Source: Naegleria lovaniensis
Lineage: Eukaryota; Heterolobosea; Eutetramitea; Acrasida; Naegleriidae
DNA: 64,000 nt
Reading direction: 5' to 3'
Assembly: GCF_003324165.1 (NCBI RefSeq)
Contig: NW_025407835.1
Coordinates: forward strand, 654,340-718,339
Shown: in pieces, positions 10,773 through 20,700 of the stretch
Layout of the letters: each line of letters begins with the position of its first letter
Position numbering within the stretch: position 1 is the first letter of the stretch
Translations under genes and position numbers: made by a program
Notes under the pieces: model-generated
The model's input: only the letters and a program-made list of their open reading frames with translations
Database searches by the model: none
What the model was told of the DNA's origin: nothing

Positions 10773-12092
10773 TTAAACAATTGAACTCTTTTGTACACTT
10801 GTTAAAACTTGTTTTTGAATCTCTTGATCCATTTGTAGCAAGTCGTCAATGGCAATAAGTTTGAAATGTTTCACAATATAATTGATACAGAAAGTATTGA
10901 GGCTTGTCACTTGATAGTCATAAATCTCATTCAATATGGCACACACATTCTTTGAGTTGATCTGTGCGATTAATACCTCAGTCACTAAATTCTCCATCTC
11001 GGTCAACAATAACATATTGCCAGCTTTTAAAATTTCCAACAAGACAGGAACTGTGTAAACTTGTTCAGTGCCATTGTTGGCATTCTCTAATTCCCCTGTG
11101 TAAATATATTGAATGACTGCTTGTACAGCATTGTATGAAAGGCCTGACATTTCAATAACCTTGGGATTTTTAGGTGTAAACTCTACTGTCGTTTCATTCC
11201 ATTCCTTACTCAGAATTTTTCTAAAATATTCCGACCGAACCGCTAGCATGACATCATTGGCTCTAATCACTTGATCCGTGTCAGAAAATTTTAAGAGCAC
11301 GTTGGAAAATTCATGCATGGTCAACATCTTTTTTAAGTCCTTCTTGAGCAACATGTCACATGTTTGATTGTTGCGGCCGTGTAACGATAAAGAACTTGTC
11401 GTGAGTGGTTCATCACTCTTCATGTCCATTTGAATGTCTTCTTGCGACAATGCACGATTGTACATTCTAAAGTTTTTCATCTCAACATTTCCCTGTGTGT
11501 AACCTCCTGGTGAACAAAATATGCGAAACTGCTGATTTGGAATTCTCTTAATGACTCCTGAATTTGCAACCTCATCACATTTGCCATCGAGATATAAAAT
11601 TTGGTACGTGTCATAATATACGACCGCAACATGATACCAAGAATTATATTTATCCAAACTCTCAGTGCTATCAAAACCATCATTATTACTTTTCGTGGTA
11701 TCCACTCGGCAATGGAGAGTATTTTCATGAGGTGACAACCACATGGCTGGTTGCCGAACATGATCCGAGTTACCATAATGAAATAGGCATCTCCAATTTC
11801 CAGTAGAACCACTTAACAATTTCAATCGGAATGTAATGGTCCATTGAAATTTGAGAGGAGAATAACCATCAGTCATGAATGATAAATCTTCATCAAGTTT
11901 TGATCGCTTCGGAAGAAGGTAGGGCAAGATTGAGTCTGCAGATGAATTAATTTCTTGAGGATGAACCAACTGTTGGGAGGGAGGAAAGACCAATTGTTGT
12001 TGTTGAGCATGGATCGGTTGGGACCCAATAAATTCTTGGCATTCAAGCCTGCTGCTAGCAGCGAGAGGACGGAGGTTATGGGAACTGGACAT
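10773..12092 (-). CDS. Concanavalin-like (LamG-type) plus BTB/POZ domain protein
   Basis: Intronless, 439 aa, start ATG 12092. Residues 1-65 are Gln/Ser-rich. About 75-235 is a LamG/concanavalin-A-like jelly roll (WTITFRLKLL, WYHVAVVYYD, ILYLDGKC, FRMYNRALSQEDI). About 255-380 is a BTB domain (FSNVLLKFSD, IRANDVMLAVRSEYFRKIL, VIQYIYTGEL) with a BACK-like helical tail. BTB proteins of this layout are usually Cullin-3 substrate adaptors, with the second domain selecting the target; here a jelly roll sits where Kelch or MATH domains are usual. It has no signal peptide, so the LamG fold is intracellular. It is tail-to-tail with the F-box/Ras gene, 41 bp apart. Confidence 0.85.
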   Translation of the reverse strand: MSSSHNLRPLAASSRLECQEFIGSQPIHAQQQQLVFPPSQQLVHPQEINSSADSILPYLLPKRSKLDEDLSFMTDGYSPLKFQWTITFRLKLLSGSTGNWRCLFHYGNSDHVRQPAMWLSPHENTLHCRVDTTKSNNDGFDSTESLDKYNSWYHVAVVYYDTYQILYLDGKCDEVANSGVIKRIPNQQFRIFCSPGGYTQGNVEMKNFRMYNRALSQEDIQMDMKSDEPLTTSSLSLHGRNNQTCDMLLKKDLKKMLTMHEFSNVLLKFSDTDQVIRANDVMLAVRSEYFRKILSKEWNETTVEFTPKNPKVIEMSGLSYNAVQAVIQYIYTGELENANNGTEQVYTVPVLLEILKAGNMLLLTEMENLVTEVLIAQINSKNVCAILNEIYDYQVTSLNTFCINYIVKHFKLIAIDDLLQMDQEIQKQVLTSVQKSSIV

Positions 12093-12526
12093 TTTTCTCT
12101 TTTTTTGAAAAGATCATTGTAAGATCTAAAGAATTAATAGTAATTGTAAATTGAACGGGATCCCTGTTTGCGATAATGGAAAGCATCAAATTAAGGAGTT
12201 ATTATGCAACAATTTTGAGCTCATTAAGCATTTTAAACAGGTCAACAACTCCATTGATTGTGTCCAAATACACCACCAGAAATTGAAGATGATCATGATG
12301 TCGTTGTTGAAAACACTTGAAACCATCCTTTCCATATTTTGTTAATACATGTTGCAAGATGATGTTACGAACTTTTCCAAATGGCTACTTTAGTTTTGGG
12401 AGGTTCCATCAACTGGATCTTGCTTTTATGAAGAATTCCTATCAAATTTTCGATTGATTCAACACATGAAGATGATTACAACGGCTAAAGGCCATCTCTG
12501 GGTAGCCTCGCGTTACAATTAGAAAA
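12093..12526. other. Intergenic 12093-12526, divergent promoter region with possible NHL relic
   Basis: The region lies between the divergent BTB gene and the small membrane-protein gene. A non-ATG open frame at 12151-12345 contains VCDNGKHQIK, which resembles an NHL blade motif, but the rest does not match the NHL genes. No other signal is seen. Confidence 0.5.
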
Positions 12527-12943
12527 ATGTTGAAACAAGCATCAAGGAACTCCTTGCGACTGATCCAATCAAAGAGAAGTTATTGTTTACCCTCCTCCTC
12601 CGTCCTAAATGCATCAACCACATCATTCCAATGCAATACTAATCCTCTCATCATGACCAGTGCCATCATGACGAATCAAAACACACTCCGATTTAATAGT
12701 AACAACGCCAATAAGAAGGAACAACAAGATCCAGCAGAAGACACCCCTAACAAGGATCAATTCAAAGCTCGGGAGAAATTAAAACGGAAATGGATTTATT
12801 GGTTGCAGCGCCTGTTGCTTGGCGTCTTGTTGCTGGTAGCTGCAGGTTATGCTGTTTCTGTTTTTTTTGGTTTGGCATTCACCTATGCAGTGGTGGTTGC
12901 TGTTTTTGCCGTGCTCGCTGCACTGTTGGCAGCTTTTAATTGA
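12527..12943 (+). CDS. Small predicted mitochondrial membrane protein
   Basis: Intronless, 138 aa, start ATG 12527 after an A-run. The N-terminus (MLKQASRNSLRLIQSKRSY) is Arg/Ser-rich without acidic residues, as in a mitochondrial presequence. A hydrophilic Asn/Gln/Asp linker follows, then a basic helix (KAREKLKRKWIYWLQ) and about 45 hydrophobic residues forming one or two transmembrane helices (LLLGVLLLVAAGYAVSVFFG, then AVVVAVFAVLAALLAAFN) up to the C-terminus. I do not recognise a family. Location in the inner or outer mitochondrial membrane is inferred from these features alone. Confidence 0.7.
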   Translation: MLKQASRNSLRLIQSKRSYCLPSSSVLNASTTSFQCNTNPLIMTSAIMTNQNTLRFNSNNANKKEQQDPAEDTPNKDQFKAREKLKRKWIYWLQRLLLGVLLLVAAGYAVSVFFGLAFTYAVVVAVFAVLAALLAAFN

Positions 12944-13621
12944 GAAGAATGGAATCTTGATGATGAACAAATCCTCTAGATTTTACACTTTCACTACGCA
13001 AGAAAAAAAAACAACCAACGAAATAAACAGATAACAAGAGCGTTCGTCTTCATGATCGAAAGATTTTAATATATTTCCAATCCTGTGGATGTAACTGGAG
13101 TATATGACCAAGTACCATCGATAATCAATAAATTGTCTTCTCCGTTTTATGTCGAGAATGGTTCATTCTAATGATCACAACAATAAATGAGACTTTATTC
13201 AATATTTGGCGTTAAATGACTTGTGTCCTGTTCCGCTTGGACAGCATTTCCTCCAGGAACTGATCGTTGGAGTTTGTCCCCCAAACACAACAACAAAAGT
13301 CACAATTTAAAAGAGCAAAAACGGCGTTTATTAGAGAGTACACGGGCCTTAGTTATGTTCCGTCATTTTGTTATGTTGGACGCAAAGTAGAGATGATGGA
13401 AAGTCGCTGGTAGTGACAATAGTGAACGTTAAATAGGAAAAAGAACATTTGCCATTTGTAACACCGACAGATGAAATGCAAAACATTTTCACTACAATCC
13501 TCCAAAACAATGTTGTTTTGTTGATGAAATGCTCGTCCCTGGTAGTGACTTGTAAAATCTCGAGGAAATTAAAAGAGTTTAAAAAGAACACAACAGAAAG
13601 GAAAGTTTAGAGCAAAAAAAA
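12944..13621. other. Intergenic 12944-13621, no gene supported
   Basis: A 678-bp gap. An 80-codon minus-strand frame at 13349-13591 has no recognisable motif. An 11-mer CTGGTAGTGAC occurs twice between 13400 and 13560, and a short perfect inverted repeat (AAAACAATGTTGTTTT) lies near 13505-13520. The gap ends in an eight-A tract before ATG 13622. Confidence 0.55.
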
Positions 13622-14677
13622 ATGACATTGTTTGATCCCCTCAGTAGGTCATCGGAAGATGGTGATTGTGCACGATTGAAATTGATCAGTAATCTTTGTA
13701 ATTATTCTCATCATTTGGATGAATTCTATTCCAAGTTACAAAGTAAAATGAGAAATGATCGAAAAAGAGTTCATGGCTTTCCGATGCATCATGAAATGAT
13801 CTTCACCTTTTCTCCTGATACATCGGATCCTAACATTTACATAAGAAATGATAACACAAACGTTAGTGATCCCACTGATATTCAAATATCGTACAGGTTG
13901 AATTTGATTTTAGTCAGTGATTATGAAGGAAGTAAAATTGAAGTATTTGATTTGGAAACGAAAAAGCACAAGAATAGTATATTTCCATTGCCACAAGAAA
14001 AGCCTCGCCATTTTTGCATTGAAGAGAATTATGATGGACAAAATAATGAGGCAATCATTTTGTGTTGTAAAGACGATATTCTCAAATATGATTTGAAACA
14101 ATTTCTTACAATTGGCAAACAAGAAGTTGGAAAAATTTGGGCAAGTTCTAAATGTGACTGGGCTCAAGGACTTGCCATCTCATACTCAACACGACAATTA
14201 TATGTTTGTGATCATGGACAAAGTAATATTGTGATTCTAAATTTAATATCTGGAGAGTTCGTTTATCAATTCCCAGTGAACGAAGCTTTTGGCTTGGCCT
14301 TGACTAATGATGAACAATATTTGGTGGTAACTCAAGTAAATTCATGCAACACTGTGCAAATTTTCAAAAAAGAGTCCTTCAATGCAGTGAATGGTGAAAC
14401 AGAATGGAAATCCATCAAAACATTGGGAATAGTACAAAACGAGCATGGTTCAAAATTTCACAATCCTTGTGCTGTGATTTTTGATCGATTTTCTCGTAAT
14501 CTATTAGTTTGCGATAATGGAAATCGTCGAATTCAGGTTTTTTCATTCAATACTTTTGAACCGGTTGGTGTTTTTGGGGATGTTGATAACCAATTTTTTC
14601 GATATTTTCCCTACTCTCTGTGTTTAAACGAATTGACTGGAGAATTATTGGTTTGTCAATGCGAAGAGTGCTTTTAA
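13622..14677 (+). CDS. NHL-repeat beta-propeller protein with altered C-terminus
   Basis: Intronless, 351 aa, start ATG 13622 directly after eight A residues. It is a paralogue of the genes at 1527-2543 and 42583-43785: shared block order, IEENYDGQNNE loop, and blades such as LYVCDHGQSNIVIL and LLVCDNGNRRIQVF. It has no signal peptide. The last blade is broken: where the paralogues end in DTHN(K/Q)RVxIF, this one reads GELLVCQCEECF and stops. Another frame over the same bases would give MRRVLL, so a small deletion or indel probably removed the closing strand. Fold call is strong; function unknown. Confidence 0.82.
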   Translation: MTLFDPLSRSSEDGDCARLKLISNLCNYSHHLDEFYSKLQSKMRNDRKRVHGFPMHHEMIFTFSPDTSDPNIYIRNDNTNVSDPTDIQISYRLNLILVSDYEGSKIEVFDLETKKHKNSIFPLPQEKPRHFCIEENYDGQNNEAIILCCKDDILKYDLKQFLTIGKQEVGKIWASSKCDWAQGLAISYSTRQLYVCDHGQSNIVILNLISGEFVYQFPVNEAFGLALTNDEQYLVVTQVNSCNTVQIFKKESFNAVNGETEWKSIKTLGIVQNEHGSKFHNPCAVIFDRFSRNLLVCDNGNRRIQVFSFNTFEPVGVFGDVDNQFFRYFPYSLCLNELTGELLVCQCEECF

Positions 14678-15375
14678 AAGTAAACGAGGAATTTTCACTG
14701 GAATTTACTTCACACATCCAGAACTGGAAGCAATAACAGCTTATGCAAAGCCCATGCCAACTGGAAATGTTTGCTGCAGGACATTAATTGGCAATGAATG
14801 AAGAATCTTGTAACAACGTTAAAAAGAGCAACTCGAGCTAAAAAAAAAGTTAAAAAATTTGTCCCCACCGAGGATCGAACTCGGGACCTCTCGCGTGTGA
14901 GGCGAGCGATCTAACCACTGATCTATGAAGACATTCACGAACAAAACACTTTGGAAGGGATATTGGTTGTTATGATGCAAGTTTGGTGTCTGTTGAGTGC
15001 AATTCCGTATAGAGCCTGTATTTTCATTTTGATCGTTCTCAATAATACAATTTAATATCAGATCATTGTCTTTCGGTCGTTTTAATCTTGTTTGATTGGT
15101 TTAAACGCCTAACCAACCTCGCTGATTGAATGCAAGGAATCAAGGTTTGATTTCCAAAGACTCCTATCGGTGCTTTTCTAAATTAATCGAAATGAGCTGT
15201 CTGAAAGAAACACACCGAGGAGCAAGTACAACTCGTGTCTCCTGAAAACCATTGGTTCTTCAAGGAGTTAACCGGAGTTGTTTTTGTTGAAATTCTAATG
15301 CCAACTGTCAACAATATTGTCCAAGCAAAAAAAATAATCATTACTTTGATTCGGCAGTTATTAAACTCTCTCAAC
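14678..15375. other. Intergenic 14678-15375 containing the tRNA gene
   Basis: Apart from tRNA-Val on the minus strand, nothing else is supported. In-frame non-ATG or extra codons run upstream of the CC-repeat gene from 15235 (GTG) and ATG 15298, but the domain match begins at ATG 15376. Confidence 0.5.
14861..14932 (-). tRNA. tRNA-Val (anticodon CAC)
   Basis: A 72-nt minus-strand cloverleaf. The acceptor stem pairs GTCTTCA with TGGGGAC (with G-T pairs), the D stem is GATC/GATC, the anticodon stem CTCGC/GCGAG with loop CTCACAC giving anticodon CAC (Val, GUG codons), and the T arm CCGAG-TTCGATC-CTCGG. There is no intron and no encoded CCA. A T-run follows the 3' end on the minus strand (the A-rich stretch at about 14841-14857 on the plus strand), serving as Pol III terminator. 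Confidence 0.95.
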
Positions 15376-17658
15376 ATGTCTTCACAACAACCAACCCTTC
15401 CATTCGAGCTCTCTACATGGATCTCTCGTGTCAATACTCACTTATCCTTCCTTCGTAGCATTTCCTCTCAATCCGAACTCTATTTCAATGAAGAACGATT
15501 ACAGATCATGATCCATCTCTACAATTTAATGATGCCACTCGTGTCCAAGTATGGTGCTCCACGTGTATGGCTCCCTGAATGCGTCCAATGGATCATGCAT
15601 TGTCATTTGCTTCATCCCATTGATTTTATGAAAGATTGTGAAAATTGTTTTGGACATTTAATCTTGTTGAATACTGAAGCACACAAATTGGATGCTACTC
15701 AAACCATGCAATGGTTCCAACATGAGTATGGATGCTCCTTTGTACAAGCAGTTCAAAATGCTCTTGTCAATCGAAAGGATGAAGAGTTGAAATTTTCGTT
15801 GAAAATGTTCAAACCTTCTCGTGACTTGGTGAAAGCAGCCATGAATCAACAAACTTTCACCACTCAATGTAAGCAAGTGTTTGGTGAGAAGATTGAGAAT
15901 CCCATTCAAATTTCATTCATGTTGGACAAGTATTACAAATTTATCCTCGCCATCAAGGACATGATGTTGAAAACTGAAGATCCAAATTCCAATGTTTCAG
16001 AATTGGAATTCATGTTAGTCCCAACATTGGAAATTGATTTAATGTGGCACACTCATTTGAGATATCCTTTTGATTATTTGACCTTTGTCAAGAATGAAAC
16101 TGGATACTTGTTAAATCATGAGGATGACATGAGTGACTTGGATGAAGAATTTGAAAAGACAAAAACATTTTGGAAATCCAAATATGGTGAGGATTATGTT
16201 CGTCCACTCCACAATGAGAATGCCAAAGGAGATTGTTGCAATGTAGCAAAGGAAAATGAGAAAATTGTAAATGTCTTGCAACCAGAAATGACTCAAAAAG
16301 GAGAATGTTGTAATGCAGCTCAACAAAATGTGAATTCACAAGTTTTGGAGCCAACCATGAATCAAAAAGGTGATTGTTGCAATGTTGCACGACAAAATTC
16401 TCAACAAGCAATTACTCCCTTGTCTATGAATCAAAAAGGTGAATGTTGCAATGCAGCTCAACAAAATGTCAAACTTGACATTCCATTGACGGGAATGAAT
16501 CAAAAAGGTGAATGTTGTAATGCTGCACAACAAAATGTGAATGCACCAATCTTGTCCATGGGAATGAATCAAAAAGGAGAATGTTGTAACGTTGCCAAAC
16601 AAAATACCAAAATCTCGTCCATTACTCCTCTCTCAATGAATCAAAAAGGAGAATGTTGTAACGTTGCTCTGAACAATGTCAATGCTCAAGTTTTAGAACT
16701 CTCCATGAATCAAAAAGGAGAATGTTGCAATGTGGCCAAACTCAATTCCAAGGTCACTTCAGTCACTCCTTTAGCAATGAATCAAAAAGGTGAATGTTGC
16801 AATGCAGCTCAGAAAAATGTCAAACTTGACATTCCATTGACGGGAATGAATCAAAAAGGTGAATGTTGTAATGCTGCACAACAAAATGTGAATGCACCAA
16901 TCTTATCTTTGGGAATGAATCAAAAAGGTGAATGCTGTAATGTTGCACGTCAGAATTCTCAACAAGAAATAATTCCCTTGTCTATGAATCAGAAAGGAGA
17001 ATGTTGCAACGCTTCCAAGCAAAACATGAATGCACCAGTCTTGTCTATGGGAATGAACCAAAAAGGAGAATGTTGCAACGCTGCCAAACAAAATGTCAAA
17101 CTTGACATTCCATCGATGGGAATGAATCAAAAAGGAGAATGTTGTAATGCAGCGAAGCAAAATGTGAAACTCAATGTGTTGAATCTCTCAATGAATCAAA
17201 AAGGAAATTGTTGCAATGCAGCTCAACAAAATCTCAAACTCGACATTCTTCCACTGTCCATGAATCAAAAAGCAGAATGCTGCAACGTTTCATTGCAAAA
17301 TGAAATGATCAAGACTCTCATTCCATTGGCCATGAATCAAAAAGGAGATTGTTGTAATGTTTCACAACAAAATGTCAAGAGTCAAGTACTTTCAATGGGA
17401 ATGAATCAAAAAGGAGAATGTTGCAACGCTGCTCAACAAAACGTGAATGCACCAATCTTGTATATGGGAATGAATCAAAAAGGGGATTGTTGCAATGTTG
17501 CCAAGAATAATGAGTTGTGTTTGAATGTTCTTGAATTGGGAATGAATCAGAAAGCAGAGTGTTGTAATGTCGCTCTTCAAAATACCAAATTTGAGAATGC
17601 ATTACTGATTGAGGTTGGAGCCAATCAGGGTCTCTTCCAACAAGCGGTCATGTGTTAA
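15376..17658 (+). CDS. DUF1399/glycine-rich-domain-like protein with twenty 23-residue CC repeats
   Basis: Intronless, 760 aa. I start at ATG 15376 (MSSQQPTLPF) because the domain begins there; ATG 15298 is in frame. Residues 1-270 resemble the DUF1399 domain of glycine-rich domain-containing proteins: LSFLRSISSQ, then PTLEIDLMWHTHLRYPFDY, and a closing FWKSKYGEDY. Residues 282-748 are twenty tandem units of about 23 aa, each starting MNQKGECCN followed by a variable amphipathic spacer (for example VKLDIPLTG), so the array alone holds 40 vicinal cysteines. The protein ends ANQGLFQQAVMC. It has no signal peptide. I know no family with this repeat; metal binding, disulfide switching or palmitoylation of the CC pairs are inferences. 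Confidence 0.85.
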   Translation: MSSQQPTLPFELSTWISRVNTHLSFLRSISSQSELYFNEERLQIMIHLYNLMMPLVSKYGAPRVWLPECVQWIMHCHLLHPIDFMKDCENCFGHLILLNTEAHKLDATQTMQWFQHEYGCSFVQAVQNALVNRKDEELKFSLKMFKPSRDLVKAAMNQQTFTTQCKQVFGEKIENPIQISFMLDKYYKFILAIKDMMLKTEDPNSNVSELEFMLVPTLEIDLMWHTHLRYPFDYLTFVKNETGYLLNHEDDMSDLDEEFEKTKTFWKSKYGEDYVRPLHNENAKGDCCNVAKENEKIVNVLQPEMTQKGECCNAAQQNVNSQVLEPTMNQKGDCCNVARQNSQQAITPLSMNQKGECCNAAQQNVKLDIPLTGMNQKGECCNAAQQNVNAPILSMGMNQKGECCNVAKQNTKISSITPLSMNQKGECCNVALNNVNAQVLELSMNQKGECCNVAKLNSKVTSVTPLAMNQKGECCNAAQKNVKLDIPLTGMNQKGECCNAAQQNVNAPILSLGMNQKGECCNVARQNSQQEIIPLSMNQKGECCNASKQNMNAPVLSMGMNQKGECCNAAKQNVKLDIPSMGMNQKGECCNAAKQNVKLNVLNLSMNQKGNCCNAAQQNLKLDILPLSMNQKAECCNVSLQNEMIKTLIPLAMNQKGDCCNVSQQNVKSQVLSMGMNQKGECCNAAQQNVNAPILYMGMNQKGDCCNVAKNNELCLNVLELGMNQKAECCNVALQNTKFENALLIEVGANQGLFQQAVMC
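16219..17619 (+). repeat. Coding tandem array, 20 units of about 69 bp (MNQKGECCN repeat)
   Basis: Twenty in-frame units, each with a CCN core; spacers vary in size by one or two codons, mostly 14 residues. The cores vary little (KGECC, KGDCC, KGNCC, KAECC), the spacers more. Units 4-5 (about 16441-16555) and 9-10 (about 16800-16915) are nearly identical at the DNA level with only about five differences, showing recent block duplication inside the array. Confidence 0.95.
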
Positions 17659-17755
17659 TATTTTCTCTTTTCAAAACAAAATTAAATACTGCAATTCTTC
17701 AATAATAATAATAACTTGTAAGTTACAGTAATGGCGAAGAATTTCCAAAAAAAAT

Positions 17756-20700
17756 ATGAAAACAAAACGCAAAGAGGAAAACACAAAGAAGAGAAAACAG
17801 GCACCGAAAAAACAAATATCCCTCCCAAAGAAATTGAAAGTTAAGGATACGGAAGAACGGATCCGTGAAGTATTGGGAGAGGATGCCAAAGAAGAAAATT
17901 TTCATTGTGATGATGATGGCATGGTTGATGACGATATTGAAAATCATGACGACATGAATGATGAACGAGAAGATGAAGGTGAAAACAATTCAATTAAATC
18001 TGGTATTGAAGATATGAGAAGGTGAGTAGTGCCTTGTGCCGTCAGTCAGAAAATTAATGAACTCGGCGATTGTCTTATAAACCAGCCGAAAATCTAAAAA
18101 ACTGGATTGGATACAAGGTGAGTCCTTCTGATGCACATAACAACTTCTATTAACTCTAAACGATGAAAACTTAGGGTTTTTCTATTTACCAAAATTTGAC
18201 TGCTATCTTCCTAGACCTGTATTCCACGAAATTTTGAACTATATTCAACCATTTCCATATTACTTGACTCTTCGAGGAGTTTGTCAACAATGGCTCGATG
18301 AGCTCTATCAAAATATATTTCCAAACGTGAAGGAAATGAATCTTGTGAAAAGACACGAGTTCGAAGATAGCATCAATTACAAATATCCGTGGTACAACAA
18401 AAATGTAAGTTTTCAAAGAGATGTTTTTGATACATCAGTCTCATGGGCATTACAGGCTAAAAACACTTACAGTTCGTGCATTCGCTATTTAGCTTTGTTG
18501 TTCCCCAACGTTGAAGTAATCTCAATGCCGTTGTTTACCAATAGTGGTTGGTACAGCATTCATGAATTGCATGCTCCAAACCAATTTATATATCTATTTC
18601 GCAAACTAACAAAATTGTGTTTGTTTAGTACTACGCCATTCGATGAATCACATTATGGGAGACAACTTTTCATAAAATTGGAATTTTTTGACTTTGAGGA
18701 AATTATGGACGCTTACCCAGATGTTATCCGAGACATCAACAAGTTATTACGACACAGCAAAGACACAGATATATGCAAGCCCTATACTCTCGACAAATCT
18801 TCTGATAGGACAGTTTTTTTTGAAGCCATCAAGCACTTGGTGTTGCAAGAAAAATTTTCATTCGAGCACATGGACTTGTTCAGCATGAAAGGCATTCATT
18901 TCTCTAAGGAAATTATTGATTTTTTTGTTGACAATTATAGAAAGCATAGCGAACATGGCTACAAGAAAATGTATCCGTACGAGGAATATTTCAACCCTCA
19001 CGGAATACTGACGGTGAAGGACGATGTGGCTGATTATATTTTAGAAAAAGAGATGTTCAAAATAGCTTTCTCACATGCAGTCACAAATGATGAAATTGCT
19101 TTCACAATAGTTGGAAAAATTTTATGTAATGTCTCATCCTTATCCGTGGCAAAAGCGATCTTTGAGCAAGCAAAATTTCCAGTTATTTTTGAGCAAGAAG
19201 TCAATCCCTTGCTCGTTCTTCTCAACAATAATTACTCTCGTGAAGTTCCTGCAATTATTGAGCTATTGTGCTCGTTATATCCACTAGATTTACTAACTCT
19301 TGGAGACAGCAATGGAAATATTATTAAGAATGTCGATGGCCAATTTGTTCATGAGTTTAAATTATTGTACAAGTATATCGAAAATAAGGGATCACGTTGC
19401 TCAGGAGAGGTGATCAAATGTCTGTACAATCTGGGTTTTAATTTACACTATGTCGACCCAGTAACCAATGATAACTTACTTCACATTTGCCCTATTCCAT
19501 GTAAGTACAAGCAAAAGAATATCTGAATTTTTCATAACCATATTTGAAATAAGACTTATTTGAAGTTCTTCCAACAGACTTTTTGCTGATGAAGAACAAG
19601 GACGGTATGACACCAATTCATACCCTTCTTTCGCAGAATTCGTCAATTGGCACAAAAGATTTGTGTAGGTGTTGCCAAAATAAGGGAATTTCTTTGAACA
19701 ACATTCATGACCCTAATAACAAAAATCTACTCCATTACTGGGCAGATGTTGGTCTCTCAAGTTTGACTTGTACCGACTTCATTGAAGCCGGGGTTGATCC
19801 TAACGCTATTGACAACTCCAAAAAAACTCCATTACACTACTACGTCCATAATGAACACAAAGATTACGACGTTCTTGTACAACTGGGAAATAGAATGAGT
19901 TCTAATGCGCTCAATCAGGAAGATGAGAATGGAAAATTGGCGTTCACATATCTTATCGAAGACTTGCTCTTCAAACGCAAACCAGAGACCTACACCTCAA
20001 GATTTGTTCCTCTTTCGCAAGAGGTTGAGCAAGCTGTTCAACGATTGATCGAAACCAGTTGTGATGTACAAAAGGTTTTTCAGGCTATTAGCATAAGTAT
20101 CACCAAGCAAGGTGACCCCGTTCTTAATGGAGCTCTTTCCTTGATATCCTTGATCAATTATCCATTAAGGGGCAACAGTGAGAAGGCTAAGCCTATGTTG
20201 ATAACCTTGTGTAAAGAATTGGCCAAAATTAGAGATGAGACTCTTGATAAGTTATTAGTGAGAAAATTAGATTTTTCTCACATTGAGTTGGACCAATCAT
20301 TGAGAAATGTGCCAATTAATGCTCTTTCCATGTTATTGTGTGTTTGGTGTAAATTCCCTCAACCGGTAACGCTACAAAATTGGTTCAAAGGAGAGAATGC
20401 AATACTATCCGATAGACTTTTTTCCAACATTTTTGATACCGACAATGGTTTACAATGCGACTTTATATACTATTTTCTTGCAGGTCGCTTTAACTTGACC
20501 AAGTTTGATTCTTATGTATCTGGTTTTTATGGCTATCTGAATAGTTGGCAAGGGTTTCAGTATTTTACCACTCAGCTCAAAAATTTGACTTTTGTTATTC
20601 CCAATTATGGAGAGTTAAACATTTTTCAATTGTGCTGCAAACTTGATAATTATGCTGCATTTCGTCACTTTGCTAGCCAAAAACCATACAGAGCTCAAGA

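Noticed and set aside
13349-13591. 80-codon minus-strand frame
   Set aside because: No motif, unusual composition, no splice or start context; probably chance.
15235-15375. N-terminal extension of the CC-repeat protein from GTG 15235 or ATG 15298
   Set aside because: GTG starts are not expected here, and the extension is unlike the domain, which begins at ATG 15376.
16088-17602. Several long minus-strand frames across the CC array
   Set aside because: They are antisense shadows created by the periodic coding repeat.
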